Source: Gammaproteobacteria bacterium (GTDB lineage: Bacteria; Pseudomonadota; Gammaproteobacteria; Pseudomonadales; Pseudohongiellaceae). Taken from it: a stretch of DNA of 38,848 nt. The stretch lies in contig PWQG01000365.1 of assembly GCA_003556835.1 (NCBI GenBank), forward strand, positions 1 through 38,848. Reading direction: 5' to 3'. A program made the translations under genes and the position numbers. Below are positions 36,911-38,848 of this stretch, piece after piece. Position 1 is the first letter of the stretch; each line of letters starts with the position of its first letter. The notes under the pieces were generated by a model. The model was not told the origin of the DNA, made no database searches, and saw nothing but the letters and a program-made list of their open reading frames with translations.

Positions 36911-37861
36911 ATGCGCTTGATCCTGATACTCGCCCTTTACCTGCTGGTCCCTGCGGCCTGGGGTAGTGACTGCCTCCCCTCGGCGCTCAATCCACCCCTG
37001 TGCGACCGGACAGGCGACCTGGTGGCCGACGCACCGACTGATCCGGGCACCCTCAAAAACCCGCGCGTTCTGATTTTTGCCTACACACCGGTGGAAGATC
37101 CGGCCGTCTACTCTGCCGTGTGGGCCGAGTTCATCACCCACCTGTCAGACACGGTTGGCCGTCCGGTGCGGTTTTTCCCGGTGCAGTCGAATGCCGCCCA
37201 GTTGGAGGCGATGCGCGCCGGACGCCTGCATGTGGCCGGCTTCAATACCGGAGCAACGCCGCTGGCGGTCAATTGTGCCGGTTTTGTTCCTTTCGCCATG
37301 ATGGCTCGCGAGGACGGCAGCTACGGCTACGAGATGGAGATCATCACCCGTCACGACAGCAATATCCATGACCTCCAGGACTTGGCCGGGCGCGCCCTGG
37401 CTTTTACCCAGCCCACTTCCAATTCCGGCTACAAGGTGCCCTCGTTACTTTTGGCCGAAGCGGGGCTGGTGGAAGATCGTGACTTCCGCGCCCGGTTTTC
37501 CGGCAAGCACGACAACTCGATTCTTGGCGTGGTCAACGGTGACTACGATGCCGCCGCGGTGGCCAACTCGGTGCTGCGGCGCATGAAGGCGCGCGGAATC
37601 ATTGACCCGCCATCCATCCGAACGATTTATCGGTCCGAGACCTTTCCGACCACGGCCTATGGCCACGCGCATGATCTCGACCCGGAACTGGCGCGACTCA
37701 TCCGCGAGGCATTTTTCACCTTCGACTGGGAGGGCACGGCATTGCAGGCAGAGTTCAGAGAGTCGGGGGAAGCACAATTCATCCCCATCACCTACCGGCA
37801 ACACTGGGCCCTGGTGCGTCTGGTCGATGAGACCAGCGGCCTGGAATATCGGTGCCGTTGA
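36911..37861 (+). CDS. phnD: PhnD-like phosphonate/phosphate ABC transporter substrate-binding protein
   Basis: Signal peptide; [22 protein letters not shown]...[19 protein letters not shown]...[16 protein letters not shown]; precedes phnC-like and phnE-like genes. Confidence 0.85.
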   Translation: MRLILILALYLLVPAAWGSDCLPSALNPPLCDRTGDLVADAPTDPGTLKNPRVLIFAYTPVEDPAVYSAVWAEFITHLSDTVGRPVRFFPVQSNAAQLEAMRAGRLHVAGFNTGATPLAVNCAGFVPFAMMAREDGSYGYEMEIITRHDSNIHDLQDLAGRALAFTQPTSNSGYKVPSLLLAEAGLVEDRDFRARFSGKHDNSILGVVNGDYDAAAVANSVLRRMKARGIIDPPSIRTIYRSETFPTTAYGHAHDLDPELARLIREAFFTFDWEGTALQAEFRESGEAQFIPITYRQHWALVRLVDETSGLEYRCR

Positions 37862-37871
37862 GCGCCAGCCG

Positions 37872-38654
37872 ATGCTGGATATACAGGGCCTGAGCAAGCG
37901 ATATCCGGGGGCGGCGGATGCGGCGCTGAGCGACGTGAACCTGCACCTGGATCACGGCCAGGTACTCGCCCTGATCGGGCCCAGTGGCGCGGGCAAGAGC
38001 ACCTTGATCCGCTGCATCAACCGCCTGGTTGAAGCCGACAGCGGATCCATCCTGCTGAACGGCGTCGACCTGACCCGGCTGAAGTCCGGCAAGCTGCGCA
38101 AGGCGCGCAGCCGTATTGGCATGGTGTTCCAGGAGTTCGCCCTGATCGATCGGCTGACGGTCATGGAAAACCTGTTGGCAGGCCGCCTGGGCCAGACCGG
38201 GTTCTGGCGCTCCACCCTGCGCCGCTTCCCCGCGCGCGATGTGGAAATGGCCTACCAGCTGCTCGACCAGGTCGAGCTGGGCGGCCTGCACAATCGGCGC
38301 GCCGATCAGCTGTCCGGCGGGCAACGTCAGCGTGTGGGGATTGCTCGTGCGCTGATGCAGGAACCCCAACTGCTGCTGGTCGATGAGCCAACCGCCAGCC
38401 TCGACCCGCGCACCTCACGCCAGATCATGCGGCTGTTGCTGGATTTATGCACTCAGCAGCAACTGGCAGCGATCATCAACTTGCATGATGTGCCGCTGGC
38501 GCGCGCATTCTGCCCGCGAATCGTCGGTCTGCGCGACGGTCGGATGGTGTTCGACGGGCCGCCTGAAGGGCTCAACGAGGCGTGGATGAGCGAGGTGTAC
38601 GGCGAGGAAGACTGGCGGTCCGAAGCCACCGTCCAGGAGGTGGACGAACCTTGA
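37872..38654 (+). CDS. phnC: PhnC-like ABC transporter ATP-binding protein
   Basis: [58 protein letters not shown]. Confidence 0.92.
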   Translation: MLDIQGLSKRYPGAADAALSDVNLHLDHGQVLALIGPSGAGKSTLIRCINRLVEADSGSILLNGVDLTRLKSGKLRKARSRIGMVFQEFALIDRLTVMENLLAGRLGQTGFWRSTLRRFPARDVEMAYQLLDQVELGGLHNRRADQLSGGQRQRVGIARALMQEPQLLLVDEPTASLDPRTSRQIMRLLLDLCTQQQLAAIINLHDVPLARAFCPRIVGLRDGRMVFDGPPEGLNEAWMSEVYGEEDWRSEATVQEVDEP

Positions 38655-38848
38655 CCCGCCAGACGCATCCGAGCTCCTGGCAACGGCCGCCGCTGATCGA
38701 GCGGCGCGCACTGCGCTGGCTGTTGACCGGCCTGATCCCGGCCTATCTGCTGGTTGTGCTGCTGACCCTGGATGTGCCGCTGGCGCGCATCATGGCGGGT
38801 TTGCCGCGCGCATCGGAAATGGCTGCCGCACTGTTGAGCCCCGATTTC
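38651..38848 (+). CDS. phnE: PhnE-like ABC transporter permease, N-terminal part, runs off the right edge
   Basis: TTG 38651 overlaps the phnC stop; hydrophobic [20 protein letters not shown]...[22 protein letters not shown]. Confidence 0.7.
   Translation, partial: MTRQTHPSSWQRPPLIERRALRWLLTGLIPAYLLVVLLTLDVPLARIMAGLPRASEMAAALLSPDF

Overview
This 38.8-kb window looks like a mosaic accessory/defence island followed, after a tRNA-Met(CAT) gene on the minus strand (35603-35679), by ordinary chromosomal genes (glpQ-like, phnD/phnC/phnE-like). From left to right: (i) a nuclease-rich locus with a WYL-domain regulator, a Cas4-like nuclease, a Cas4-like/DEDD-exonuclease fusion (DUF2779), a GIY-YIG protein and the start of an unidentified gene running off the left edge; two matching inverted repeats (TGGCGAC-N7-GTCGCCA) lie about 42 bp upstream of two of its genes. 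(ii) A TrkA-N/RyR membrane protein. (iii) Two related NACHT-type genes: one is DUF4062-NACHT-sensor with an in-frame amber codon, the other is 5'-truncated with a WD40 sensor; they share a near-identical module but have unrelated C-termini. (iv) Small orphan genes, a Nudix hydrolase and a secreted Cys-repeat protein. (v) A tyrosine-recombinase element with a DUF3883-like protein. (vi) A compact operon of a 69-aa Cys-rich peptide and two ThiF/E1-like enzymes with RRE/PqqD-like N-termini. I consider this the best candidate for an undescribed (probably RiPP-type) system. (vii) A type I restriction-modification system with a NucS/DUF91-like companion, next to 11-bp iterons by the tRNA. All family assignments come from reading motifs by eye; no database search was possible.
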